NCBI GenBank assembly: GCA_014773175.1 | Contig: VXCM01002171.1 | Coordinates: 9,013-73,012 of the forward strand | Source: Lucifuga dentata | Lineage: Eukaryota > Chordata > Actinopteri > Ophidiiformes > Bythitidae | Reading direction: 5' to 3' | Length of the DNA: 64,000 bases | Position numbers and translations under genes: made by a program | The notes under the pieces: generated by a model | The model's database searches: none | The model's input: only the letters and a program-made list of their open reading frames with translations | What the model was told of the DNA's origin: nothing | Shown: one piece after another, positions 11,580 through 22,403 of the stretch | Layout of the letters: the number at the start of each line of letters is the position of its first letter | Numbering within the stretch: the stretch's first letter is position 1

Positions 11580-12170
11580 GGTGGCAGCATACAAGATTTC
11601 CCATCGTTCCTGAAGGATGCTGGGGAACAGCTTGAGCGGAATCCAGCGTGGGACTGGGATTTTTGGCAAGTCAAACTTTATCAGCACAAACATGCGCAAA
11701 ATGAAAACAAACACAACCCAGACTGCTAATTACCATCCGCTTGGACCTCTGTCCCCTGTTTTTTCTCCCAGAGACACAAAATGGCTGACTGCACTATGCG
11801 CTGCCCTAAAAAATCGGAGGAAGCTGCTGCTGTTCCCTCTATCCAAGAGACACCCCCTTGTCGCCTGGATAATACAGGTTGACACACTGGTAGCCCCCGT
11901 GATTTTTCAAACCTATTATTTCATGTGCAAAGTTATAAATTACACGACTGACACCAGTCTGGTATCTTCTGGGCCATGTGGCCTGAATCGACGCCAATTC
12001 CTGTGCCACTAATTTTACTAATTGCCGAAGCCTGGCCAGCACTTTTCATTGGTGTGGAGCCTGCAGTGTCACAGGCAGCTAATGAGAGCTAAATAATGTA
12101 TGTGAACCTCCCTAATTGCTTCATTTCTCATTTTGCTTACCAATTCTCATATCAGAGTTGGGATGCCAAA
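11580..12170. promoter_or_regulatory. Candidate conserved or regulatory island (speculative)
   Basis: This is a GC-richer island in AT-rich DNA without transposon signatures. It has a cluster of homeodomain-type cores: TAATT (12010), TAATTG (12019), TAATGA (12080) and TAATTG (12113), plus CTAATTACC near 11727. An open frame of 131 codons (11617-12012) crosses it, but it has no splice context or recognisable domain. I read it as possible conserved non-coding DNA. Confidence 0.25.
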
Positions 12171-12452
12171 AATTTGTGCTGGTGATTCTAAAGGTGGTTA
12201 ATACTAATAACACAGACCTGGGAGAATGAAGCTTGTCACAGCACTCTATTATGTTGTATAACAGAGAAGCAAAATATGGTTTTCCATGTATTATTTATCA
12301 AATAATCCTGCGATTACATGCAAAATGTTCAGGGGAGAGTCGCCACTTAAACCGGCCCAGTTCGGGTAAGCATTGCGTTATTTTGGGTGCGCTCATTGAT
12401 GCATACAGCATCATCAGGTAAGGCAGTCTATGCCAGCATATGCCACCTGGGG

Positions 12453-12486
<34 letters not shown>

Positions 12487-13115
12487 TTATGCATGTGTTT
12501 TGTGTGTATGCGTGCATGTGTTTTGTGCATGTATGCGTTTCTCAGTGTGTTGCAGTCTAGCTCACCCAAACGTGTTAATGTGTGTGTGTGCGTGTGTGTT
12601 GTTTCCCTTCCTGGCTGGGTTCCCGTTGCAGCACTCTTTGGCCACCTCTCCTCATAGTCATATCAACAGGGAAGCTGTAATTTAGCAGCAAATTTGATAA
12701 TCCAAATAGCTGAATATTTAATGGTATTAAAGCTCAGGGTAAAAAAAAAAAAAAAGNAAAAAAAAAAAAAAAGCTGTATTATTTATTTACTCCCTACAGC
12801 GTAACCTCTATTCAAGCAATGCCAGGTGGTCCCGTAAATATACTCTATCTGACACACGTGTTGAATTATTGACCGATAATTTATCATAATTCATGTCACT
12901 GAAAACTCGGTAATGCTCTCCAGGATATCACCGCCTGCGTTTGACTGTGACCTGAGCGGAGGCGGTGGCATGTCAAGGTGGAGAGAAGGTTAATACACCC
13001 AGAAAACCGGAAAGTAAAGTCATCTCTACTACTGTACACCAGAGCAGCAGCTGAGCCGGCATCAAGTCCAGAATCAGGAGTGGTCAAGTGTTCAAGTTTT
13101 CATTCCATATGTGAA
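12171..13115. other. Non-coding stretch with GT-rich tract and a poly-A gap
   Basis: It contains the GT array at 12454-12484, GT-rich imperfect sequence to about 12600 and a poly-A run broken by N at 12757. No gene is seen. Confidence 0.5.
12454..12484. repeat. (TG)n microsatellite
   Basis: About 15 perfect units followed by a degenerate GT-rich tract. Confidence 0.95.
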
Positions 13116-13123
13116 TGTACATG

Positions 13124-13973
13124 CAGAGGTGGGTAGAGTAGCCAGAAATTGTACTCAAGTAAAAGTATTGTTACTTTATGATAATAGTAACTCAAGTATA
13201 AGTAAGAGTAGTCACCAAAATAATGACTTGAGTGAGAGTAATAAAGTATCTATTAAAAAGTTTACTTGAGTAGTGAGTAACTTTGATCAAGCTTATTCTT
13301 TATAATAATCAACAAGCTATAAAGTGCTCATCTGAGAGGGAAAAAACATGCAAAGTAGACATATGTAGCTTCTAATACAATCCAAATCATATCATATAAA
13401 GAAACAGTAGACAGTAATAAATCAAATATTTACCACATAACAAATCATGACAATTCTGGTCTGGCCCCAAGACAGTTAGCTAGGTTAGCTTCATGAATTT
13501 ACTCACAACAGAACAGGAAAACTTGAGTTAGCATTAGCAGCAGCAACAGCTAGTTAAGTAGCTAAGTTGCAGCTTACCGCCACATGTTCAAGTTCCACGT
13601 TGATTCTTAGAAGCTGAAATGTCCACAATTTTAGGTAGACAAAGGCGGCAACGCATTATGTAGCTGTATGTAGCTGTTGGTTTTAGTAGACTTTGGGGCG
13701 GGGGTGAATATGGCCAGATGAAAATGCCAATGATTCCAGGAACGAATAATTCTGTAATTGTCCACTGTTTCTCCGTGTCAGCCTTTCTCTTTTTAGAATC
13801 CATTTTTCATCTAAGCGCCAAGAAAATTATGAAACAAAAACATCATGTTTGGTTAGTTTAAGTTCATTTTAATTCATATTATATTACATGCAAAGGCACC
13901 GGCCGGCCCACCTATCAAGCCATGTCAACCCATCGTTGTCATGGAGATGACAGGATGCTGAATGTGACCAAAA

Positions 13974-14022
<49 letters not shown>

Positions 14023-14028
14023 NCAAAA

Positions 14029-14080
<52 letters not shown>

Positions 14081-14349
14081 CAGTTGCTTTCACTTTCTCT
14101 GCTGCAGTGGAAAAGGCGGAGAATTTTGACTCGTTGCGTCAGAGTGATGTCTCGCAATTAATAAAAACGTAACGCAAAAATTGCAACCAAATGTAATGGA
14201 GTAGAAGTATATGTTTTTCTTCATAAATATACTCAAATATGAGTTAAAAGTATCCTGCAATAAAACTACTCAGTAAAGCACAATTTTGTGAAAAAAGTTA
14301 CTTAAGTAAATGTAACGGAGTAAATGGAACGCGTTACTACCCACCTCTG
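13124..14349. mobile_element. Complete non-autonomous hAT element with 8-bp target duplication
   Basis: The left end starts CAGAGGTGGGTAG and the right end finishes CTACCCACCTCTG, matching the hAT terminal pattern. The flanking 8-mers TGTACATG (13116-13123) and TATACATG (14350-14357) agree at 7 of 8 bases, as expected for a hAT target duplication with one later change. Just inside both ends the sequence is rich in ACTCAAGTA/TACTTGAGTA motifs, typical of a very common teleost hAT family. No transposase frame remains. About 55 bases are an assembly duplication (13969-14077). Fragments of related elements occur at 20985, 37764, 41423 and probably 39405. Confidence 0.75.
13969..14077. repeat. Exact 54-bp duplication around a single N spanning a (CT)n(CA)n microsatellite
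   Basis: Bases 13969-14022 and 14024-14077 are identical, including equal CT (16-nt) and CA (31-nt) tract lengths, around the N at 14023. One copy is probably real. Confidence 0.85.
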
Positions 14350-14357
14350 TATACATG

Positions 14358-15109
14358 TACTTTATGTGGTGAAAATCCTGGCTTGTCCTGAAAATATAAT
14401 TGAAAAAAATAATAAACCAAACACAAACAAAGGCATCCATTTCTTTATTCTTGGAAAGGCTTTGAGTTTAGTAGGGATGAACATGTCAAAACCATAAGTC
14501 CAAAACTTTTTTTTTTTTTCTTTTAAAGCATTTTAATGTTTTGGATTCGCTACAGCAAAAGGGCATTTTCCAAGCTGTCAAGATGTTGATTTCTACCCAC
14601 AACAGCTTCTAAACCACCTGCAGCTGCATCCTTCCACTTTCTGTGACAGATATGACGTGAGATGGAGGATTTGAAGTGAAATGCAGGTGGCACATTGAGT
14701 TTGTGTAGTCTTTCAAGCTCGTAATGTGCTTATTTTCTCTTCTATTTAAGACCACAGGATCACACCTGGGCCTTACAGTGTGAAATTGTTCCCTTACCAT
14801 GTGACTTTTCATGGACATTTTCTTTTACCATGAAATGATTATTTGACAACAGTCTGATCTGATCTTGAAAACTGTCTTCTGAATAATTATAGTTGAAAAC
14901 TCTGGACAGACTTCAGCTCCTTTAAATCTTGAGTCTTTGTAATCAAGTAAAACTATGAAGTTAGGCTTACAGTCAACAATTCAAATATGTTTCCATCCAT
15001 CCATGCATGGATCCAAGTATCTGCATCTACGTACATCTCCCTTTAAAGCCACAAAATCCATTGTACAGTTCTTCCCATGAATAGTGTGTACATATCGGTG
15101 GAGTTCCCT
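14358..15109. other. Spacer, nothing recognised
   Basis: Unique-looking AT-rich sequence between the hAT element and the first full TTAA-MITE A copy. Confidence 0.5.
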
Positions 15110-15720
15110 TTAAAGGACCATACTGATGATAGTGCACATTTGAGTCCATTATATACAACCCACTTACATGTTGCGTTATTGAACACTGTTTCCAAAAATA
15201 TACTACTGGAACAGTAAATATTAAACCTTTTTTTCCTGCGTTGCAGACTGCCATTGGTTTTTGCCATTAGTTTTAGTTCATTCCAGTACACTAAATAATC
15301 AACTTGTACAGACTTGAAATGCGCTCAAGGTAAGTAATCCTTCACAGTGAACACGTCAAAACACACGTTTTTTTTGCCAAAGTAACTTTATTTAACCGGT
15401 TCAACATACAGCTGCACAGAAGACAATATATGTCTCTGACAGGAAATATAGTCCCAGGAGAAGACAGCTTTTACCAAGAAATTAAAACAACCGTCCCTTC
15501 TATAATTGTGCATAAGTGTTACAAGGTGAAACATTAAATTTTAAGATGGGTGTATCACCTGAACATTTGATTTTGAAAAATTGGATGATTTTTTTTTTTT
15601 TTTTTTTTTTAATAACAGGAAAACTAAAATACAGTTTTATGTTTTAGAAATTGGTTGTTAGCAACAAAATGTATGCAGGTTGTATATATTGGACTTAAAT
15701 ATGCAAGAAATGTCCTTTAA
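15110..15720 (+). mobile_element. TTAA-MITE A, full-length copy
   Basis: The element is bounded by TTAA at 15110-15113 and 15717-15720. It starts TTAAAGGACCATAC and ends with the matching inverted GTCCTTTAA. The inverted arms extend roughly 110 bp each with mismatches. Orientation is defined by the internal GGTGTATCACCTGAA reading forward. A block resembling GGAAATATAGTCCCAGGAG (from 15442) is shared with every other full copy. There is no coding capacity. A TTAA target is the piggyBac habit, but without transposase the superfamily is an inference. Confidence 0.75.
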
Positions 15721-16170
15721 AGGAAAAATATTACACCGATTCTTATTTTCATTCGGAGTCAAATTTGAAATCCTTACACTGCTTTAATGTACAAAAAATA
15801 CAACACATTGATCCACTGTTACTCGCCCTTGCAGCAGTACTGTGCACACTGAGTGTGTGACCATGCTCTCTTTCCCAAAAAGTCCTCTCTGTTCTGATTG
15901 GATGGCTGTGTGAGGCCTGGCTGGCAACACCCACTGAGTGCACCACACCACACTGATGCTGCTCAAACACTCGCTGCTAGCCCTGTACTTAGTGGGAGTG
16001 TCTTACCAGGTGTGTAGACAGGTAAATTAAACATGTTACAGATGGAAAGGACCAATCAAAACAAAGCTTTCAGGATAGTTCAGGACCTATGGGTTTGATT
16101 TATGGATGCACTTCTATAACCTCATATTTTGCAACCTTCGCAATATTCAACCCATTTTTCATTGAAAAAT
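15717..16170 (+). mobile_element. TTAA-MITE B, 3' end lost
   Basis: It starts at the same TTAA that ends the upstream MITE A copy and reads TTAAAGGAAAAATATTACACC, a degenerate form of the family start. It then follows the 27721 copy and the complement of the 44145 copy through shared blocks: TTGATCCAC, a CTGATTGG motif, CTGGCAACACCCAC, GACAGGTAAATT and CTTTCAGGA. The right terminal inverted repeat is not recognisable. Confidence 0.65.
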
Positions 16171-18239
16171 GTCTTATTAAAAATAATAACGTGGAACCAT
16201 ATGTTAGAATTTAACTCAAAGTCAAAGATCTTTATGTGCACAGCTACACTCAGGTACTTTAGCATTAGCATTAGCATTAACTGTAGAAACAGCAAGTTTA
16301 ATGCTAAGCCAGAGGAGACTCGGTGTGTTATATGGGTGACAAGAGATAGAAAATGAAGTTCATTTTATGTTTTATTATTCTTTATGATGATTTAAGAGCT
16401 GTATTTTCTTTTTCATAAAATGTCTTCAGTCAAAGTAGATTTCATTTTGGCTGAATGATTATCAAAGGCTAGATTTGTGTTTTAGGAAGGAAAGCTTTTT
16501 TGTTGCAGAGTTTCTGTGTAAAGCTTGGGAGAGAAGACAAAGTTCTCTGTTTAAGTTGTAAAGTTTATGTAATACGCAAACTTTCTTGATGCAAGGTTGG
16601 ATGTTCTTGCTATATATTTTAGCCATTTCCTTTTGTTTCAGTGCTGCAACAGTGTATTTGGTGTCTTACAAGTCCTTGTGTGCTGGGCAGTTTGTGGCGT
16701 GACACAAAAATCAAAATCAAATCCTACTGTATTACACTATTAAAAATGAAGGACAACAAAACCAGTTTAAGTGGATTTTACTTTGTTCTAAATGAACAAA
16801 AAATAATAAGGATTATAAATAAGGATTAATCATTTGATTGATTGATGAAATAGATCTCTCTGGAATAAAGGTCTGCAGTGGGAATTATTTGGGGGACAAT
16901 GTAAAATAGTGGTATGTTGAAAGAAATATCTAAAAATACAAAACACTCCTTTTATATATTAATACAGTAGTGATAGCTTTCAGTACAGCGCCCAAACAGA
17001 ATGTCACTGGCAGGAACACAACATCCCTTAATAGGATTGTGCCTGTATAGCAATTTGTCAAGCCAAAATATCCAGTATTTATGAGACAAATATAGCGCAC
17101 CGGAACAAGTAAGAAAGAGAGAAATCACAAAATAGTCAATAGGATTAACCGAAGCATAACCTAAATGCTCCTTGATGTGTCATCGATAAAAGGATTTCTG
17201 ATTATTCGTCACCATAAAATGCGTGGAAAGATTGTCATGCTGTCATTGTATTGCTGTATCCCTTTTATCTGTGTGTCAATCTCGCCGCATTAGAATCTGG
17301 GTGCTGTTTTCTCCTCATCTTGTTTTTTTTATTTTTTTAAATAATAGATTTAACACACAGTCTGTATTTAGAGTGCCAAAAAAAAAGATTGCTTCGTCGC
17401 CGCAGGTCAACATTGTGTTAATAATGACTTCCTGTGAAGTGGTGATCTTCCATATTCGTGCCCTCACTAACAGCAAAATGTCATCTTCAATTAATCCATC
17501 CACGATCAATGGGATGGATTGACATTATGTGGAAATTAATCACTGTGATTCATCTTATTCACAAACAACACACACACAATCTCGCCAGATGGTCTATATG
17601 TTCATGGTACAAAGTTAAATGTTCTCTGTGTTGTGTTGCTCTGCGTAGATTTATAGTTTGAGAGGAAAACTGTAAATCTTTTAGGTTTGATTCCTGAAAC
17701 ACTGAATGTCTAAAAATCTAAAAAAAAAAAAAAAAAAAAAANTTTTTTTTTTTTTTTTTTTTTGCTTCTTTATCTTGTAATTTTTTTTTTATTTTTTTTT
17801 TATTGTTTTTTTATCACAGTGGAGGTGAAAAGCTGAAATTGATCATGAATGACCACTGGAGCATTTTCCACCAAATAACCTAAAACCAAAAAACACCCAC
17901 TTTGCAGCTGAGGTATCATTAATAATTTGCCAGAATAACAACATTTCCATACATTTATATTGTTTTGTTTCTCTGCAGAGATCTCCTGCATTCATCTGGC
18001 ATACCACCTGGGGCACTCCAAGTACCACAGCTTGAGAACCACTGCCCTAAATCATTTACAATATATCTTTTTCTGTTTGCAATGAATTTGTTTCCTCTTT
18101 TAAAAGGTAAATCGTCATTTCAGTCATTATTTTTCTTTGATTTGCAAAGTCCAGGTGTGTGGCTTGTTCTGCTTAATTTGTATTTTATACATCTTTATAC
18201 ATCTTTATACATTTTATACATATGGAAATATCCAGAAGC
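16171..18239. other. Non-coding stretch, nothing recognised
   Basis: AT-rich sequence. A poly-A run meets a poly-T run across the N at 17742, which looks like a homopolymer-limited contig join. No gene or transposon end is supported. The last bases are the target duplication of the RTE insertion. Confidence 0.5.
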
Positions 18240-18253
18240 ATCATAGTTCAGTT
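18240..18253. repeat. Left target-site duplication of the RTE insertion
   Basis: ATCATAGTTCAGTT here is repeated exactly at 19757-19770, immediately after the LINE tail. Confidence 0.85.
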
Positions 18254-19729
18254 GTGAACCAGGAAGTTGCAAAGATTAGTAAGGATGAAGTGAGGAGGTC
18301 ACTGAAGAGGATGAAGAGTGGAAAGGCAGTTGGTCCTGATGATATACCTGTAGAGGTATGGAAGTGTCTAGGAGAGGTGGCAGTAGAGTTTTTGACTAGG
18401 TTGTTCAACGAGATCTTAGAGAGTGAGAGGATGCCTGAGGAATGGAGGAGAAGTGTGCTGGTGCCGATTTTTAAGAACAAGGGAGACGTGCAGAGCTGTG
18501 GCAACTACAGAGGAATAAAGTTGATGAGCCACACAATGAAGTTATGGGAAAGAGTAGTGGAAGCTAGACTAAGGGCAGAAGTCAGCATTTCTGAGCAGCA
18601 GTATGGTTTCATGCCAAGGAAGAGTACTACAGATGCAGTATTTGCTTTGAGGATGTTGATAGAGAAGTACAGAGAAGGTCAGAGGGAGCTGCATTGTGCC
18701 TTTGTAGATCTAGAGAAAGCATATGACAGGGTGCCGAGAGAGGAACTGTGGTGTTGTATGAGGAAGTCTGGAGTGGCAGAGAAGTATGTTAGAGTGGTGC
18801 AGGACATGTATGAGAGCTGTAAGACAGTGGTGAGGTGTGCCGTAGGTGTGACAGAGGAGTTCAAGGTGGAAGTGGGACTACACCAAGGATCAGCTCTGAG
18901 CCCCTTCTTGTTTGCTGTAGTGATGGACAGGCTGACAGATGAGGTTAGACAAGAATCCCCTTGGACTATGATGTTTGCAGATGACATTGTGATCTGTAGT
19001 GAGAGCAGGGAGCAGGTGGAGGAAAACCTAGAGAGGTGGAGATATGCCCTGGAAAGGAGAGGAATGAAGGTTAGCCGCAGCAAGACAGAATACATGGCTG
19101 TGAATGAGAGGGACTCAAGTGGAATGGTGAGGTTACAGGGAATAGAGATAAAGAAGGTGGAGGATTTTAAGTACTTAGGGTCCACAGTCCAGAGCAATGG
19201 AGAGTGTGGAAAAGAGGTGAAGAAACGTGTGCAAGCAGGTTGGAATGGGTGGAGAAAAGTGTCAGGTGTGATGTGTGACAAAAGAGTCTCGGCAAGAATG
19301 AAAGGAAAGGTGTACAAAACGGTGGTGAGACCAGCGATGTTGTATGGCTTAGAGACAGTGGCACTGAGGAAAAGACAGGAGGCAGAGCTAGAGGTAGCAG
19401 AGACTAAAATGCTGAGGTTCTCTTTGGGAGTGACGAGGATGGATAGGATCAGGAACGAGTACATCAGAGGGACAGCGCATGTTAGATGTTTTGGAGATAA
19501 AGTCAGAGAGGCCAGACTGAGATGGTTTGGACATGTACAGAGGAGGGATAGTGAACATATCGGTAGAAGGATGCTGAGGTTGGAACTGCCAGGCAGGAGG
19601 CCTAGAGGAAGACCAAAGAGGAGATTTATGGATGTAGTGAAAGAGGACATGAAGTTAGTTGGTGTGAGAGAAGAGGAGGCAGAGGATAGGGTTAGATGGA
19701 GGCAGATGATTCGCTGTGGTGACCCCTGA
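18254..19729 (+). CDS. RTE-type LINE ORF2 protein, C-terminal 491 residues (reverse transcriptase)
   Basis: This is the polymerase part of a LINE protein that copies its own RNA into DNA at a nicked target site. The endonuclease domain is missing through 5' truncation. The open frame extends upstream to an ATG at 18137, but its first 39 codons are flanking DNA, since the element starts at 18254. Counting from that ATG, the reverse-transcriptase motifs run in order: GNYRGIKL (122-129), QQYGFMPRKST (154-164), AFVDLEKAYDRV (188-199, first catalytic Asp), LHQGSALSPFLF (248-259) and MFADDIVI (279-286, catalytic Asp pair). A basic RLRWFGHVQRRD and GRRPRGRPKRRF region follows, then the stop at 19727-19729. 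No internal stop or frameshift is present. Family-level assignment is firm for non-LTR reverse transcriptase and good for the RTE clade. A truncated copy like this is not expected to mobilise by itself. Confidence 0.85.
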   Translation: MNQEVAKISKDEVRRSLKRMKSGKAVGPDDIPVEVWKCLGEVAVEFLTRLFNEILESERMPEEWRRSVLVPIFKNKGDVQSCGNYRGIKLMSHTMKLWERVVEARLRAEVSISEQQYGFMPRKSTTDAVFALRMLIEKYREGQRELHCAFVDLEKAYDRVPREELWCCMRKSGVAEKYVRVVQDMYESCKTVVRCAVGVTEEFKVEVGLHQGSALSPFLFAVVMDRLTDEVRQESPWTMMFADDIVICSESREQVEENLERWRYALERRGMKVSRSKTEYMAVNERDSSGMVRLQGIEIKKVEDFKYLGSTVQSNGECGKEVKKRVQAGWNGWRKVSGVMCDKRVSARMKGKVYKTVVRPAMLYGLETVALRKRQEAELEVAETKMLRFSLGVTRMDRIRNEYIRGTAHVRCFGDKVREARLRWFGHVQRRDSEHIGRRMLRLELPGRRPRGRPKRRFMDVVKEDMKLVGVREEEAEDRVRWRQMIRCGDP

Positions 19730-19756
19730 AGGGAAAGCCGAAAGGAAAAGAAGAAG
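18254..19756 (+). mobile_element. 5'-truncated RTE-clade LINE with intact 3' end
   Basis: A 1.5-kb insertion is bounded by a perfect 14-bp direct repeat (18240-18253 and 19757-19770). It begins mid-ORF, as expected from incomplete reverse transcription. It ends shortly after the stop codon with CCTGAAGGGAAAGCCGAAAG, then an AAG-rich tail, the usual very short 3' end of this fish RTE (Expander-like) group. The exact direct repeats and unbroken frame indicate a recent insertion. Confidence 0.85.
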
Positions 19757-19770
19757 ATCATAGTTCAGTT
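19757..19770. repeat. Right target-site duplication of the RTE insertion
   Basis: Exact copy of the 14-mer at 18240-18253. Confidence 0.85.
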
Positions 19771-19957
19771 CAAATTTGTACTTATAAGTGGAGAACGTTG
19801 AATCTTCATTTCAAACATCCCATAATTCTACCACTTACACTCACCTGTACCCTCTTGATAATGTTGAGTTCATTGCCGATGATGCATCGATGTTGAAACA
19901 TTAAATATCTCTGTTCTACTTCACAGTTTTGTGGTCTGTGCATGCACACACACATAG

Positions 19958-19989
<32 letters not shown>

Positions 19990-20984
19990 NNNNNNNNNNN
20001 NNNNNNNNNNNNNTTAAAAAAAAAAAAAAAAGTCATGTGACCAAAGACATTTGAGCTGATGCTCCTCCAGAGCCATTGCAGCAATACGTTGAATTCCCCC
20101 TGAAATCGGCTGATTGTGAGGCTAATTTTTATTAAGCGGTCACATGATTTGTGGCAGTCAGTGCAGGTTCGAGGAGTCGTGACAAGCAGAGCTTATTACC
20201 AACTCCCTCCACCAGCACGGCTATAATTAGCCCAAAATTAACAAGAAATGTTTGCTTTGGTTAAATTATTCAGAACATTTATTTTACTTGTGGAGGACTT
20301 AGATCAAATTGTTTTAATGTACTTTTATTTATTTATTTTTTAATTTTTTTGCTGACTTAAAAAGCTTTTTCATTTGTTTCAGATATTAATGCTCCAGTTG
20401 AGTTTTGTATTTGTTTTTTATTTCTATTTTTTGCTTCTTGTTTTGACTATGCAGTGGTAATTTATTTATTTATGCCTTTACAGAACTTTCACTGAGTCCA
20501 GTTATTGTATTTGAGCGTTTGTGTCCAATCAGTTTCTGTATCATGTTATGAAACTTATCTTGACATGTTTCTATGATGATACATTTTCAGTGGCTGCTCA
20601 TATTATTATTATTATTTATTTATTATTTATTTGCCTTTCAATTTGATTTGATTTGACAGAAAAAATGAGAAAACATTCAGTCAGGAGCTTAATGGTGGAT
20701 TTGTTGTTAAATAATGTTAAATTGCAGCGATCTGCTCATTTCTTTCTTTGCTTTTTCTTTTCCTCCATCAGAGCTTTTCTTGCCTTTTTTTTAATTTTAT
20801 TCTGCAGTCTTCCTCCACTCATTTTGTCTTTTCTTCTTTCGTTTTCTTTTCCCTCGCTTCTATCCTTCTGAGTTTCCTTATTTCCTTTCTTCCCTTCTTC
20901 ATCAAATCTGGATGCCTGAAAATCTCCAAAAGTGAAGCTACTATGTTCCTCATCGTACAGAGAAACAAAACTCTATTCCTTATC
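19771..20984. other. Non-coding stretch with the only multi-base gap
   Basis: A 24-N gap (19990-20013) sits between two poly-A runs. The rest is AT-rich with TTTA-type low-complexity patches near 20320-20640 and a pyrimidine-rich tract at 20730-20900. No gene is recognised. Confidence 0.5.
19990..20013. other. Assembly gap of 24 N
   Basis: A run of N flanked by poly-A on both sides. The true length and content are unknown. Confidence 0.95.
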
Positions 20985-21115
20985 ATAAGTACTTTCTTAA
21001 TTTGGTACTTGAGTACTTTGGGTAGTTGAGTAGATTGTACTGTTGATACTTTTTTATTCAAGTAAAATGTACTTGTAATAAGTATTTCATAGTGTTGTAC
21101 TCTATCATCTATCTT
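20985..21115. mobile_element. Fragment of a hAT-type repeat
   Basis: The stretch has repeated GTACTTGAGTA, AAGTAAAATGTACTTG and related motifs typical of the ends of the hAT family seen complete at 13124-14349. Neither terminus is complete. Confidence 0.45.
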
Positions 21116-21129
21116 CAGTACAGAATTGC

Positions 21130-21130
<1 letters not shown>

Positions 21131-21196
<66 letters not shown>
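21131..21196. repeat. (GATA)n microsatellite
   Basis: About 16 perfect GATA units. Confidence 0.95.
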
Positions 21197-22403
21197 ATGC
21201 AGCAGCAGTGAGCAGCAAAGGATGTGAAATATGTCCTCAACTGACACATTTACTGCAAATGGTGACACAATTGGCCTTTGTGGTTTAAAGCTAAAGATAA
21301 ACCAGGTCAACTGAATATTCCTTGTGGTTTGTGGTGCGTTTCAACTTATACATTATATAGACGCAGAGCTCTGCCCACACAAAGCCCTGCCTGCATGCAC
21401 TGCAGTCTGCTGCTTGCCTTTGTCCCACCCGCCTCACTCCAAACTCACCCTTATTTACCCCACGCCATGCTGGCAGCTGCAGGTGGCGTTTCCGTACAAT
21501 ATTTAAAAGATTCACACGTGCCTGCACCTCCCTCTGCACCCTCCACCCTTCTCCTCGCCATCCCAGCGGGTNTTCACACGTGCCTGCACCTCCCTCTGCA
21601 CCCTCCACCCTTCTCCTCGCCATCCCAGCGGGTCCCTGCATGCCGTTTGAGCTGCGAACAGCATTACCATCAGTCCAGTGTAAATAACATGAAGTGGCAA
21701 CTCATAAATAGTTAATGATGCAAAAAATCCATGAAGTCGCTCCCTCGACTCTCTGAACACCGCGCTGCAGCCGGTCGCTGTGTTTCCTGGAGGGTCTTGT
21801 GGGGCGCCCAGTGTTGGTTTGAATCATTGCCGGTGCTGTGACGAATTCACAGAGCGATTAGTAACAGGTGGTAAAATGCCACAGCAGGTTATTCGAGGCA
21901 GGCTGCTATCAGAGAGCTAAAGGTAATTATAAATGTTTGCACTGCATGTCAATAGAAGAAGGCATGAACATAAGACTTCGGCGGTAAATGAGCGGTGGGT
22001 GCTTTGTTGTTATGCTCAAAGGAGCTGGCTGTGCTGGACAAATGCAGGCCTGCATCGCTACAAACTGAGCGCAGTGGGAGAATTTGAATGTGATCTGTAT
22101 AATGCAGACGCTCAAATCATCACATTGCCCTTAACTCTGCTTTGCTGTTACATGATCTTCCTCTTTCCACCTTTTTTTTTTTTTTTCATTTGTAGAGCAT
22201 ACCGGTGAGTTTTTTGCACGGTTTTTTAGCTCACGCTGTTGCAATAGGTGTCGTTTTTAAGCTAACTGTGCAATTTCATATCTGTTTGTGTTGAATTATG
22301 CGGCTGTCACAGCTGGTACACAACTTTAGACTAAAATATTAAGAGTATACATACACATTTCATTTGATTCATCAATAAGGTAAGTTAATGTATGTAGGTG
22401 TAT
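21197..22403. other. Non-coding stretch, partly GC-rich
   Basis: The part from 21360 to 21860 is GC-richer and contains the N-flanked duplication at 21511-21633. Short frames exist but none carries a recognisable domain. It could be conserved non-coding DNA, which cannot be judged from one sequence. Confidence 0.4.
21511..21633. repeat. Exact 61-bp duplication around a single N (probable assembly artefact)
   Basis: Bases 21511-21571 equal 21573-21633 across the N at 21572. Confidence 0.85.

Noticed and set aside
11617..12012. A 131-codon frame in the GC-rich island
   Set aside because: No recognisable domain, no convincing splice sites, and the island looks more like non-coding DNA.
18679..19761. 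A 360-codon open frame on the minus strand opposite the RTE LINE
   Set aside because: It is the antisense shadow of a purine-rich reverse-transcriptase gene. Its product is a serine-, leucine- and threonine-rich string with no domain.
21131..21196. Regular short repeats that might be mistaken for a CRISPR array
   Set aside because: They are simple tetranucleotide microsatellites without unique spacers. The same holds for 25246-25383 and 61237-61300.
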